This document shows, in pieces, positions 48,067 to 56,744 of a stretch of DNA of 64,000 bases. The stretch comes from Nitrosomonas sp. Is35. Its GTDB lineage: Bacteria; Pseudomonadota; Gammaproteobacteria; Burkholderiales; Nitrosomonadaceae. Positions within the stretch are counted from its first letter, which is position 1. Each line of letters begins with the position of its first letter. Made by a program: the position numbers and the translations under genes. The notes beneath the pieces are model-generated. The model was not told the DNA's origin. It made no database searches and saw nothing but the letters and a program-made list of their open reading frames with translations. The stretch is from positions 868,001 through 932,000 of the forward strand of contig NZ_JAWJZH010000001.1 in the NCBI RefSeq assembly GCF_033063295.1, in the 5' to 3' direction.

Positions 48067-49266
48067 ATGAATATTGTCGACACCTTCCAATTTGCTTTCC
48101 GGTCGTTAACGGCGCATCGGCTGCGCACTATTTTGTCGGCATCCGGAATTGCCATCGGTATTGCCGCTGTGGTTTTGCTGACTGCGATCGGTGATGGCGT
48201 GCAGCGTTTTGTGCTGGCGGAATTCACGCAGTTCGGCACCAATATCGTCACGATTACGCCGGGAAAAATCAACACGCACGGCGGTTCGCTCGGCGCGATC
48301 GGCAGCGCGCGGCTGCTGACCATTGACGATGCCATTGCATTGAGGCAAAGCCGCTACGCGCAATACACCAATGCCAGCGTGACCGGTAACGCGGAAATCC
48401 GCGCGCAAGGCCGCAGCCGCCGCGTAACAGCGTACGGCCAGGGACCTGATTTTGCGCGGGCGTTCAACATGCAAGTCGCTATCGGGCAATTTCTGCCCGA
48501 TGACGATCCGCGCAATCCGCGCGCGTACGCCGTGCTCGGCGCTAAAGTGCGCAACGAATTGTTTGGCGATGCCAATCCGCTGGGTGCATTGCTGCAAGTC
48601 GGCGGGACGCGCTTTCGGGTCATCGGTGTGATGGCGTCGAAAGGCAATGTGCTCGGTTTTGATTTTGACGATACGGTTTTTGTGCCTACGGCCCGGGCTT
48701 TGGAAGTATTCAACCGGCAAGGCGTGATGGAAATCAATTTTTCCTATCACCCGGATGCGCCGGTGCAAGCCGTGGTCGAGGACATTAACCGCATTCTGGT
48801 TGCACGGCACGGGCGCGAGGATTTCACCGTCAAGCCGCAACAGCAGATGCTCAGCACGTTATCCACCGTGCTCAGTGTGTTGAAGTTTGCGGTCGCCGCG
48901 CTGGGCGGCATTTCGCTGATTGTCGGCGCGGTCGGCATGATCACGCTGATGCATATCGCCGTTTCCGAGCGGGTATCGGAAATCGGTTTGCTCACCGCAT
49001 TAGGCGCTACGCGCGGGCGCATCCGTCTGTTGTTTTTGCTGGAATCGACCGCGTTGTCCACCATCGGTGGCTTGGCGGGGCTGCTCATCGGATCGGGTAT
49101 CGCCGGGTTGCTCAAACTGCTGATCAGCGGATTGCCGGTGAATATTCCGTGGAATTTTGTATTCGCTGCGCTTGGTTTGTCGCTGGTGATCGGTCTTGCC
49201 GCGGGCGTGGTACCGGCGATGCGCGCGGCAAAATTGAATCCGGTGGATGCCTTGCGCACCGATTAG
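48067..49266 (+). CDS. MacB-type ABC transporter permease 2
   Basis: The 399-residue paralogue of permease 1 shows the same order: N-terminal helix, periplasmic domain (FTQFGTNIVTITPGKINTHG) and FtsX segment (EIGLLTALGATRGRIRLLFL). Two different permeases next to one ATPase suggest a heterodimeric exporter. The substrate may be a peptide, antibiotic or lipid; nothing here specifies it. Confidence 0.93.
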   Translation: MNIVDTFQFAFRSLTAHRLRTILSASGIAIGIAAVVLLTAIGDGVQRFVLAEFTQFGTNIVTITPGKINTHGGSLGAIGSARLLTIDDAIALRQSRYAQYTNASVTGNAEIRAQGRSRRVTAYGQGPDFARAFNMQVAIGQFLPDDDPRNPRAYAVLGAKVRNELFGDANPLGALLQVGGTRFRVIGVMASKGNVLGFDFDDTVFVPTARALEVFNRQGVMEINFSYHPDAPVQAVVEDINRILVARHGREDFTVKPQQQMLSTLSTVLSVLKFAVAALGGISLIVGAVGMITLMHIAVSERVSEIGLLTALGATRGRIRLLFLLESTALSTIGGLAGLLIGSGIAGLLKLLISGLPVNIPWNFVFAALGLSLVIGLAAGVVPAMRAAKLNPVDALRTD

Positions 49267-49380
49267 GCATCGATTTGTCTGGTTGCAGCGCCGGGCTAAA
49301 TGGCAATAGACAATGTCATGCGCTCGTTTTGGGTTGATATATAATCGAGCGGACTTCGTTCATACAAGGGTGGGTGCGGT

Positions 49381-50694
49381 GTGTTGGCACGTAAACAACG
49401 CCTGAAAAGCGCGATCAAACTCTGTAATCTCGTAGTACTGACCCATTTAGGCATTGCCTCTTGCCATGCGGTTAACTTCATCTACAAGGGCGGTCCCAGG
49501 ATCAAGAGCGATAACGGCAATTTCGAAATTGGACTGAACGGCCGCGGGCACTTCGATGTGCACTCGCTCTATCCGGACCAGGCAAACCCGGATTATCCCG
49601 CCTTTGGCAGCCAGCTATTGAGCGGCAATGACCGCGACGGGTTCAACTGGCGCAGAACCTACGCCACCATCACGGGCAAAATTTACGGTGTTAGTTTTAA
49701 ATTCGAGAATGATTTCGCAGTCAATGCCACCACGGCTTTTCCGCATAGCCTGCGTGAAGCTTGGGTAGCCGCCAAACTCGGTCCCGGGCAGCTGACTGTC
49801 GGGCAATTCAAGCCATACCGTGGATTGGAGGAGATCACCAGCTCCAACGAAATCACTCTCATGGAACGCCCGTCCACGTCATCCACAGGCATCTACAGCG
49901 GGCGGCAGTTTTTAAGCGGTATCGGTTATCGCGGGATGGTCAAGGATAATCTGGGTTTCGGTATGTATGTCATGAGCCTGTCGCATTTCGGTTTGCCGCT
50001 GGAAGGCATTAGCTATGGCGGGCGGGCGGTGTGGCTGCCGGTCGATAAGGAAGGTCATATTGTGCATCTCGGGCTTTCCGCCAGCCGGGACACTGCCAAT
50101 AAAGACTCGCTGCAAGCTCGTGCTGTCGATATTTATGGCGGACGCCAGGGCATCAGTCAATCGCTGGGCATTGCCGGAGCCAGCCCGGGTGCGCCGAGTC
50201 ACAACAGTCAATCGACTTTTGCTGCGGAGGCGGCGTATTCCGCCGGGCCGTTTACGCTGCAAAGCGAATATGCCATTACACGGCTCGATAATACGCATCA
50301 GGTAAACAGCAGCACTAAGGATTCCACTGTCCAAGCGTTCTACGTGCAGGCAAGCTGGTTTGTCACCGGGGAACATGCCGTGTATCGAAAAGACCGTGGC
50401 GCTTTCGGTAAACCCCAACCGGGCGGCAAATGGGGGGCGCTGGAATTGGCCGGGCGTTACGATCTGGCGGAAAATTTCAGTCAAAGTCTCAGCGCCAATC
50501 CGTGCCGCAGCGGCACGTCAAAATGCCAGGTTGAAGTCATTACACTGGGTTTGAATTGGTATCCCTATCCGAATACCCGCTTCATGTTCAATTACTATCT
50601 GACCGAAGCCATGCGTGGTAATGCTGGCATAGGCACCGCGGCGCGTACCGATCATCTATCGGTTTTTTCTTTCCGCACCCAAATCAGTTTCTAA
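49381..50694 (+). CDS. OprO/OprP-like porin
   Basis: The 437-residue GTG-started protein has a signal peptide and a beta-barrel pattern ending in FSFRTQISF. Segments FNWRRTYATITGKIYGVSFK and GQLTVGQFKPYRGLEEITSS match the Porin_O_P family, phosphate- or polyphosphate-selective in Pseudomonas. No Pho box is seen upstream, so the anion preference is uncertain. It is 114 bases after the exporter genes. Confidence 0.85.
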   Translation: MLARKQRLKSAIKLCNLVVLTHLGIASCHAVNFIYKGGPRIKSDNGNFEIGLNGRGHFDVHSLYPDQANPDYPAFGSQLLSGNDRDGFNWRRTYATITGKIYGVSFKFENDFAVNATTAFPHSLREAWVAAKLGPGQLTVGQFKPYRGLEEITSSNEITLMERPSTSSTGIYSGRQFLSGIGYRGMVKDNLGFGMYVMSLSHFGLPLEGISYGGRAVWLPVDKEGHIVHLGLSASRDTANKDSLQARAVDIYGGRQGISQSLGIAGASPGAPSHNSQSTFAAEAAYSAGPFTLQSEYAITRLDNTHQVNSSTKDSTVQAFYVQASWFVTGEHAVYRKDRGAFGKPQPGGKWGALELAGRYDLAENFSQSLSANPCRSGTSKCQVEVITLGLNWYPYPNTRFMFNYYLTEAMRGNAGIGTAARTDHLSVFSFRTQISF

Positions 50695-50762
50695 TGCGCG
50701 AAGTAAGATAGAATAAACTTTGCTATCCGTTCATGCAGCCAACAATGATTGAGGAGATCACC

Positions 50763-51305
50763 ATGCGCATTTTGCTCGTTTTACTCATAACTTTTTTGAT
50801 GAACCCCGTTTATGCCGCTTGCAACAGTTCGCTGTTGGATCAGAATTTCCGCAAACTGGCGGGAACCGATACGGTGAATTTGTGCGAAAGCTACGCTGGC
50901 AAAGTATTGCTCGTCGTTAACACTGCCAGTAAATGCGGTTACACGCCGCAGTACGAAGGTCTGGAGCAGCTGTACGAAAAATACGAGTCCAAAGGGCTGG
51001 TGGTTTTGGGTTTCCCGTCCAACGATTTCATGGGACAGGAACCGGGAACCGAAACGCAAATCCAGGATTTTTGCCGCCTGACCTACGATGTCAAATTCCC
51101 GATGTTTGAAAAAACGACAGTGAAGAAAGGTGACGCGCACCCTTTTTATGTGCGGCTGGCAGAGTTGTCGGGTACTTATCCAACTTGGAATTTCCAGAAA
51201 TACCTGATCGGGCGTGACGGCAAACTGATCACGCATTTCACGCCGCACACCAAGCCCTCCGATCCTGCGGTAGTGTCGGCGATCGAACAGGCTTTGCAAC
51301 AGTAA
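50763..51305 (+). CDS. Periplasmic glutathione peroxidase-family protein
   Basis: ATG 50763 follows GAGGAG and opens a signal peptide ending VYAA; an upstream start at 50733 is rejected. The 180-residue protein has catalytic Cys58 in NTASKCGYTPQY, then GFPSNDFMGQEPG and TWNFQKYLIG, which supply the Gln/Trp/Asn of the active site. Periplasmic members use thioredoxin-like donors more than glutathione. It guards against peroxides. Confidence 0.92.
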   Translation: MRILLVLLITFLMNPVYAACNSSLLDQNFRKLAGTDTVNLCESYAGKVLLVVNTASKCGYTPQYEGLEQLYEKYESKGLVVLGFPSNDFMGQEPGTETQIQDFCRLTYDVKFPMFEKTTVKKGDAHPFYVRLAELSGTYPTWNFQKYLIGRDGKLITHFTPHTKPSDPAVVSAIEQALQQ

Positions 51306-51309
51306 CGTG

Positions 51310-51918
51310 ATGAACCGGGAACCTGATTCTTCAGGTAATTCAGGCGAACAGAAGCCGGGAATCAGCATTGCCTCGATTCTGGGATTGTCGGTGTTTTTGG
51401 GATTAATCACCGGTGCCGGGGCCGGTGTATCGCTAATCTTGCCAGTCACGCTGATTTCCGCGCTCATTCTCTATTTCAACCGGGATAAGATTGCCGCCGC
51501 TGACGTGAAAAAAAGCGCGCAATCGCACGCCAAGCCAGCAAAGAGTCATTATGCCTGGCCGGAACCGGGGGAATTCGCCTGCACCGTCTCGGCAGCGCCG
51601 TATCAGCAGGCAATCGAACAGTTGATGCAGGAAAATAGTGTCCATTTTGAAACCGCCACGGCTCCGCAATCGTATGACTTTAAAGTCGAACTGATCCCCG
51701 ATGCAAGCAATCCCTTTGATACCGATGTCGTGCGCGTTGAAATCCACAACCATACCATTGGCCACTTCAGCCGCCAGCAAGCGCACAGTTTCCGGGACAG
51801 ACTCAAGGAAAAGGAACTAGAGGATCAAATCACGACGTGCCGTGCGATATTGACACGGAATAACGAAACGGATGGCAAAAAACTGGGTTATGGTGTGAGG
51901 TTGGATATTGATATCTAG
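51310..51918 (+). CDS. Membrane protein with HIRAN-like C-terminal domain
   Basis: The 202-residue protein (ATG 51310 or GTG 51307) has two adjacent membrane segments (SIASILGLSVFLGLITG and VSLILPVTLISALILYF). The C-terminal half, with KVELIPDASNPFDTDVVRVE, IHNHTIGHFSRQQAHSF, resembles HIRAN domains, which contact DNA ends. The match is by eye. It starts four bases after the peroxidase gene stop. Confidence 0.6.
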   Translation: MNREPDSSGNSGEQKPGISIASILGLSVFLGLITGAGAGVSLILPVTLISALILYFNRDKIAAADVKKSAQSHAKPAKSHYAWPEPGEFACTVSAAPYQQAIEQLMQENSVHFETATAPQSYDFKVELIPDASNPFDTDVVRVEIHNHTIGHFSRQQAHSFRDRLKEKELEDQITTCRAILTRNNETDGKKLGYGVRLDIDI

Positions 51919-51990
51919 TGTCAGTCCGGTGATATAGTTAGAATAATTATCTATATGAATGAATTTGATAATTTTTTATAAAACTTCCCT

Positions 51991-52060
51991 CAGGTAATAG
52001 TCCACCTTCGCGGATAGCGGATTGGTTTTGCCAAGATTTTCGTAGGTCAGCTCAAGCTTG
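51991..52060 (-). pseudogene. Fragment of a metzincin-protease CARDB domain
   Basis: These 70 bases match 53270-53339 at 63 of 70 positions, all differences being transitions. On the minus strand it reads KLELTYENLGKT with NPLSAKVDYYL, the same as part of the protease at 53045. No flanking gene remains, so this is a duplication remnant. Confidence 0.85.
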
Positions 52061-52101
52061 CTAGTTTCCTCCCATCAGCCGGTGATCATTCGGATTGCCT
52101 G

Positions 52102-52314
52102 GTGGCCGATAGCCTGAATGGTCTTGCAAGCGTGAATTTCACGTTTGCCGGTTTAGGTGGTGAATTGGGTATCGATCTTAGTACCGAAGGCGGCAAAATT
52201 TCTTTCATGGTGATAACCGCGGTTGCCGAACCGGAAACTTATGCGATGCTGTTGGCCAGTTTAGGGCTGATGAGCTTTGTGTCATACCGAAGAAAACAGC
52301 AGAAAGCTGCCTGA
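52102..52314 (+). pseudogene. C-terminal PEP-CTERM fragment
   Basis: The frame encodes about 70 residues ending in the sorting signal AEPETYAMLLASLGLMSF and SYRRKQQKAA, but no signal peptide or start with a ribosome site is seen. It adjoins the protease remnant, so it is probably the 3' end of a lost PEP-CTERM gene. Confidence 0.75.
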
Positions 52315-52377
52315 TTTTTGTTCCCGTTGGTAGGACTAATACCCCGGTTTCAGCTGGGTTTTTTGTTTGGGGTTTTC

Positions 52378-52405
52378 TTGACTTCAAGAACTGCCTACAT
52401 ACAAT
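52378..52405 (+). promoter_or_regulatory. Promoter of the brnT-brnA module
   Basis: TTGACT (52378-52383) and TACAAT (52400-52405) lie 16 bases apart, just before the brnT ATG. An overlapping repeat CATAC-AAT-GTATG could be the BrnA operator; BrnA usually represses its own operon. Confidence 0.6.
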
Positions 52406-52411
52406 GTATGC

Positions 52412-52696
52412 ATGATTGAGTTCGAGTGGGATACCAATAAGGCGGCTTCAAATCTGAAGAAACATGGAATATCTTTTGAAGAGGCGCAATCCGTCTTTTA
52501 TGATGATTTTGCAGTGCAGTTTTTTGATGAGAATTCTGTTTCAGAAGATCGGTTTTTGATGCTTGGAATGAGTAACGAAGCCTGAATATTGATCATTTGC
52601 TACTGCGAGCGGGATTCAGGAAATGTCATCCGGATTATATCGGCGCGAAAAGCAACGCAATCGGAACGTAAATTTTATCGTGGTGAAGTGTTATGA
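52412..52696 (+). pseudogene. brnT: BrnT toxin with in-frame stop
   Basis: The reading frame matches BrnT ribonuclease toxins: MIEFEWDTNKAASNLKKHGI and FEEAQSVFYDDF. Codon 58 is TGA (52583-52585) after GMSNEA, and the frame then continues with ILIICYCERDSGNVIRIISA and RKATQSERKFYRGEVL to TGA at 52694-52696. The normal length would be 94 residues. A single change from CGA would restore it. The stop of the frame overlaps the brnA ATG by four bases. The toxin is probably inactive unless the stop is read through. Confidence 0.85.
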
Positions 52697-52926
52697 AAGC
52701 TGAATATGATTTGTCAAAAATGAAATCCCGTAAGAATCCGTACGCTGCCAAGCTTAAGAAATCCGTGACGATGCGGTTGAGCGAGGATGTCATCGGTTAT
52801 TTCAAGAAAATGGCCGATGAGACGGGGGTGCCTTACCAAAATCTTATCAATTTGTACTTAAGGGATTGCGTTTCCCAGCATCGAAAAATCGATATTACCT
52901 GGCAAAATAAATCACAGGTTTCGTGA
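52693..52926 (+). CDS. brnA: BrnA-type antitoxin
   Basis: The 77-residue protein has the BrnA ribbon-helix-helix-like sequence KKSVTMRLSEDVIGYFKKMA, then DETGVPYQNLINLYLRDCV. BrnA binds BrnT and represses the operon. It is intact although the toxin is interrupted. Confidence 0.88.
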   Translation: MKAEYDLSKMKSRKNPYAAKLKKSVTMRLSEDVIGYFKKMADETGVPYQNLINLYLRDCVSQHRKIDITWQNKSQVS

Positions 52927-53044
52927 TTGTTTTTTTATCATGATTACGCATGAGAGAAACAGTCGTCTTTCAAACGCAAACTTCTTCGCTCGCACTGGTT
53001 TGAGCGAAGAAGTTTACTGATGAAGTGGTGAACCGGTAACAGAC

Positions 53045-54136
53045 TTAATTCACGCGAATGCCAATATACGTGGCGTTATTGGTTTCACTGCGTTCACTAT
53101 AGGCATTGTTGTAATCGATGATGGCGCCGACCCAATAGGTTTGTCCGCTGACCAGATCGGTTGGAATGACCAGGGAGGTATTGAATGTGGTGTCCGGAAA
53201 GCCTCTGTATAAAGTGACATTGCCTTCGCCCAGGAACCGGTCGGCTACGCTGATGATGTCATTGCTGGACAGGTAATAGCCCACCTTCGCGGACAGCGGA
53301 CTGGTTTTGCCAAGGTTTTCATAGGTCAGTTCGAGCTTGATGGTTTGCCCTTTGTTGACGCGGTACACGGGCTCAGCCGTGCCAGCCACCTTTGCCAGTT
53401 CGATATTCGATGTATCGAGAATGCGGGTGCGGCCATGTGTGCTGTATTCGCCGCTGCTGCCGGTATGTTTCCAATGCACCACGCCGAGGTCTTCCGGACC
53501 GCCCGTCCACAAGCCGTACACCGCTACCAATCCATTGTTGGCATCCTCGCCGCTGTAAGCGGTTGCGGTCGCACCGTTGGCGTGGATATGCGTCCAATCG
53601 GATCCCATGATGTTATAGGTATTGGCGGTATGCGCCAATCCGGCGGCATGGCCGAATTCGTGCATGGCAGTCGTTTGGAATGGCCGGTTCGCGCCGCCGT
53701 AAGGCCAGAGGCTGGTTTTGCTGGTGGTGTAGTGAAAAGCCACGCTGTTATTGAATATGACATCCGCTTCTTTCAGCGTGCAATCGCCCTTAAACCACAC
53801 ATAAGTGACTGCCGGATAGGTGCCGATGTTCGGGCCGTTATTGGCTTCCCACCAGGCTTCGTTTTCATTGTTGTTGGCGGCAACGCCGGGTTCGTTCCAA
53901 ACCACGCCGAAGCTCAAGTTGCTGGGATTGCCGTTCCAATGTGAAACCACCGAGGATAGGGCATCCCGCCACGGGCCTACGGGAAAGCCGACGGATGATG
54001 CGCGAACGGTGTAATTGTTGCCGCTCCATTTGGTTGAACTGCCGCCGCATTTGATCGTGGTGTAAGCGAATGCCTGTTGAGTCATGGTTGCCAGAAACAG
54101 CGCGGCAAGTAATTGGTTGAATCGCGATGCGTTCAT
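53045..54136 (-). CDS. Secreted metzincin metalloprotease with CARDB-like domain
   Basis: The 363-residue protein has a signal peptide ending QQAFAYTT. The zinc site is HEFGHAAGLAH at residues 159-169 (His159, Glu160, His163, His169), with the Met-turn at NIM (Met177), as in matrixins. Residues 220-360 form a CARDB-like adhesion domain (KLELTYENLGKT). It should digest extracellular protein. A second secreted gene lies 66 bases upstream on the same strand. Confidence 0.88.
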   Translation of the reverse strand: MNASRFNQLLAALFLATMTQQAFAYTTIKCGGSSTKWSGNNYTVRASSVGFPVGPWRDALSSVVSHWNGNPSNLSFGVVWNEPGVAANNNENEAWWEANNGPNIGTYPAVTYVWFKGDCTLKEADVIFNNSVAFHYTTSKTSLWPYGGANRPFQTTAMHEFGHAAGLAHTANTYNIMGSDWTHIHANGATATAYSGEDANNGLVAVYGLWTGGPEDLGVVHWKHTGSSGEYSTHGRTRILDTSNIELAKVAGTAEPVYRVNKGQTIKLELTYENLGKTSPLSAKVGYYLSSNDIISVADRFLGEGNVTLYRGFPDTTFNTSLVIPTDLVSGQTYWVGAIIDYNNAYSERSETNNATYIGIRVN

Positions 54137-54202
54137 GATAAGTCTCCTAATCGTTGGTTCATGCTGTGAATGCAGTGTTCAGATGCCGTGCGGAAATGCG
54201 TT

Positions 54203-55027
54203 TTAATGTTTACGGATCGCCATTTCTTCCGGGCGTATTGCTTCCGGATCAAGCTTGTGGATAACCGGTGTCACAGCCGGTGCGGCCAGCGGTTTTGCTT
54301 TTCCAATGGAGAATTGCTCATGAACCGGAACGCTTCTGGCTGCTTTGAGGGTGCTGAGCGCTTGCGGGGTATAGTGCTGATTCACGCTGTCGCCAAGGAA
54401 TTTACGGAATTGCACCGGTGTCAGTTTTTTAGCATCGGCTGGCGGAGTCCATTCCACTTTGTTTTCGGTTTCAAAGGTAAACTCGTGAACACCGATGCGG
54501 TGGGTCACGCTTTTCTTTTCTTCATTGAATTTGCCTTGGTCGAGCTGGCCGTTGCTCAGCAGCCAGATTTCTTGCCAGGCATCCGAATGCACGGCATCTT
54601 TGCGGATGCGGAAACGGCCAAAATTACCGCCGACCACCGGTGAAATTTCCACGCCGTTACCGCGTACAAATACGATGTCCTGATCGCCTGCTTGGAATAA
54701 CGGTACACCCGGAATAATCAGGGTATTGCCGGCATCGTCAGGCCCGCCGCGGAAGCGTAGCGTGATCAATTTATCTTCACTGGAGCGGCCTTTGAAGTTT
54801 TTTGTGATCTCGTAAGTAACATAGGTGTGCGGCATAGCGACATCGTCCGCTTTGAGAATATCCGAGGTGCGGTATTCGACGTTGACCACCTTGCCTTCAA
54901 AAATCAGATCGGCGTTATGCACCAGCTCCGAAGTGTTGGTGCCGTCCGCGTGCGACGCATGCGTATGCGTGATAACCATCGACAGGGTCAAACCCAGAAT
55001 CGCTGCTGCTAGTGTTTTTACTTTCAT
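54203..55027 (-). CDS. Secreted partner of the metzincin protease
   Basis: The 274-residue protein starts at 55027, seven bases from GAGGAG; a start at 55030 is equally possible. It has a signal peptide ending THASH and a beta-rich domain with GKVVNVEYRTSDILKADD, HTYVTYEITKNFKG and ITLRFRGGPDDAGNTLIIPG. I do not know the family. Pairing with the protease suggests an inhibitor, activator or substrate. Confidence 0.7.
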   Translation of the reverse strand: MKVKTLAAAILGLTLSMVITHTHASHADGTNTSELVHNADLIFEGKVVNVEYRTSDILKADDVAMPHTYVTYEITKNFKGRSSEDKLITLRFRGGPDDAGNTLIIPGVPLFQAGDQDIVFVRGNGVEISPVVGGNFGRFRIRKDAVHSDAWQEIWLLSNGQLDQGKFNEEKKSVTHRIGVHEFTFETENKVEWTPPADAKKLTPVQFRKFLGDSVNQHYTPQALSTLKAARSVPVHEQFSIGKAKPLAAPAVTPVIHKLDPEAIRPEEMAIRKH

Positions 55028-55872
55028 CATAGTTCTCCTCAAACGGGGTGGATCATTGCGCTGCTGAACCGGTTTTGCATAAAACCGTAAAAATTAAAGC
55101 AGATGCCAAAAGATAAGATTTTTTGCCGGCTCAGTCAGTGACAAAAACCACAGTCCCATGCCGTCAAATGAATGCGTTGCAGTTTATGATGGATTTTCAA
55201 TGCGGTAGAAATGGATGTGTGCTGCTATTACTGTGTTTATTATGATTAGCAGTCAATTGTACAAGTGATCAACTCGGTTTTAACCATCGATGAAAACGCG
55301 TATGCTCACGCTGACAGCATAGATAAAGGGGATAACGCGTGCATACCATCGGTAAATTCGTGCTTGGTATGATGGAGCCATTGCGGTCAAAATTGATCAT
55401 TGGCGACGCGATAACCACGATTTTCTTGCCGCTCATATGTTTGAATTGATTATATAAGTCAGATGCTTCTTTACTTTGATCCTATTAGGCAATAGGATAA
55501 GTAATCAGTAGGGAGTTGGTATAAAAGCAGAAAAACGCACGGAAGAAGAAAATGCAAGAGCTACTGGTGTTGCGACGTATGGAGTCTTGCTAAGCACACC
55601 AAGTGCGGTGCTTTTGGATCTTATTTGGTATGTAACAAATCAAAATTTAAACTTGCTGTAATGTAAATGCTGTATTTCACCCTATTAAAATGATTGATTT
55701 GTCTGTCTGATCGACTCGTCTGTCGTGACGAGCTTGGAATCTTGATGGAATGCAATTAAAAGCACCAGACTAAGAAATAACTATCGGTATACTTAATCTC
55801 TTCGGGTTATATTCTCCACTTGCTTTCGGCGGTTTTTTTATTTAACGAATTAAAGCTCATGGCTCCTGATTA
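55028..55872. other. 845-base gap before the MNT/HEPN module
   Basis: No confident gene is seen. One frame, 55521-55661, encodes KAEKRTEEENARATGVATYG and VLLSTPSAVLLDLIWYV but has only ATA as start. A 6-base hairpin CTCGTC/GACGAG lies at 55715-55732. The stretch is AT-rich and may hold decayed genes. Confidence 0.4.
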
Positions 55873-56223
55873 ATGATGGGACTCGATACTGACGCTTCAC
55901 ATCGCTTTAACACCAATCCCAGAGTCAGATTATCGGCCAGGGAAATCGAAAGCATCCACTTTGTGGTGCATCGCTTGCTGGGAGATGGTGCGCGTATTCG
56001 CATTTTTGGTTCTAGAGCGCGGTTGGATGAGAAGGGTGGAGATATCGATTTGCTGATCGAAACGGAACAGAAATTGGCTGATCGGGTTTTGACCACATGC
56101 CGGTTGACGAGTCAATTGCAGCTGCAACTCGGTGATCAGAAAATCGATGTCATCATCATTGACCCGGAGACACGGGAACAGCCAATCCATCAGATCGCGC
56201 GCCAAACCGGTGTAATCTTATGA
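55873..56223 (+). CDS. MNT-type nucleotidyltransferase (antitoxin)
   Basis: The 116-residue protein has the minimal nucleotidyltransferase motif GSRAR at 46-50 and GGDIDLLIE with Asp57 and Asp59, the active-site acids. MNT proteins of type VII toxin-antitoxin pairs add AMP groups to the HEPN toxin. It overlaps the HEPN gene by four bases (TTATGACA), as such pairs do. Confidence 0.88.
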   Translation: MMGLDTDASHRFNTNPRVRLSAREIESIHFVVHRLLGDGARIRIFGSRARLDEKGGDIDLLIETEQKLADRVLTTCRLTSQLQLQLGDQKIDVIIIDPETREQPIHQIARQTGVIL

Positions 56224-56729
56224 CAGTGGATACGCTCAAAATCGAATCAACCAGGTTGCTGAGTTTATTGAAAATAGTGCGGCGCGAAGGTGCATTGCTG
56301 CAGAAAACGGATACGCGGTTATTCACGATGGAACTGGATGCTGCGTGGGTGGAGCGGCTGGAAAACGATGATGATCTGGCGGAACGTCTCGATGCGTTTG
56401 TATCGCGTTTTGGCCGGATGCAGGATACTGTGGGAGATAAACTGATACCGGCTCTACTCCGGTCGATGGCGGAAAAAACCGGCAGTGCGTTGGATAACCT
56501 GAATCGGGCTGAGAAACTCGGTTTGTTGCCGTCGGTCGAGCATTGGTTGAATGCGCGTAATTTGCGCAATAAGTTGATCCACGAGTATGTGTCCGATCCT
56601 GAAGAATTTGCCGCAGCATTGAACAAAGCACATGAGATGGTTTCATTATTGGTTACCGTCTACAACAACATTAATCGTTATGCTCGCTCGCGTATTCCGG
56701 CGGCGGAGTGGCCGGAGTTATTACCTTAA
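56220..56729 (+). CDS. HEPN-domain toxin
   Basis: The 169-residue helical protein carries the HEPN RNase motif Rx4H as Arg116 to His121 (RNKLIHEYV). HEPN toxins cut RNA; the MNT partner silences them. It is followed by sucC after 15 bases, so the module lies directly upstream of a core operon. Confidence 0.88.
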   Translation: MTVDTLKIESTRLLSLLKIVRREGALLQKTDTRLFTMELDAAWVERLENDDDLAERLDAFVSRFGRMQDTVGDKLIPALLRSMAEKTGSALDNLNRAEKLGLLPSVEHWLNARNLRNKLIHEYVSDPEEFAAALNKAHEMVSLLVTVYNNINRYARSRIPAAEWPELLP

Positions 56730-56744
56730 GGAGAAGTGATATCC

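Noticed and set aside
49321..49380. Pho box before the OprP-like porin.
   Set aside because: No pair of CTGTCAT-like half-sites at 11-base spacing is present.
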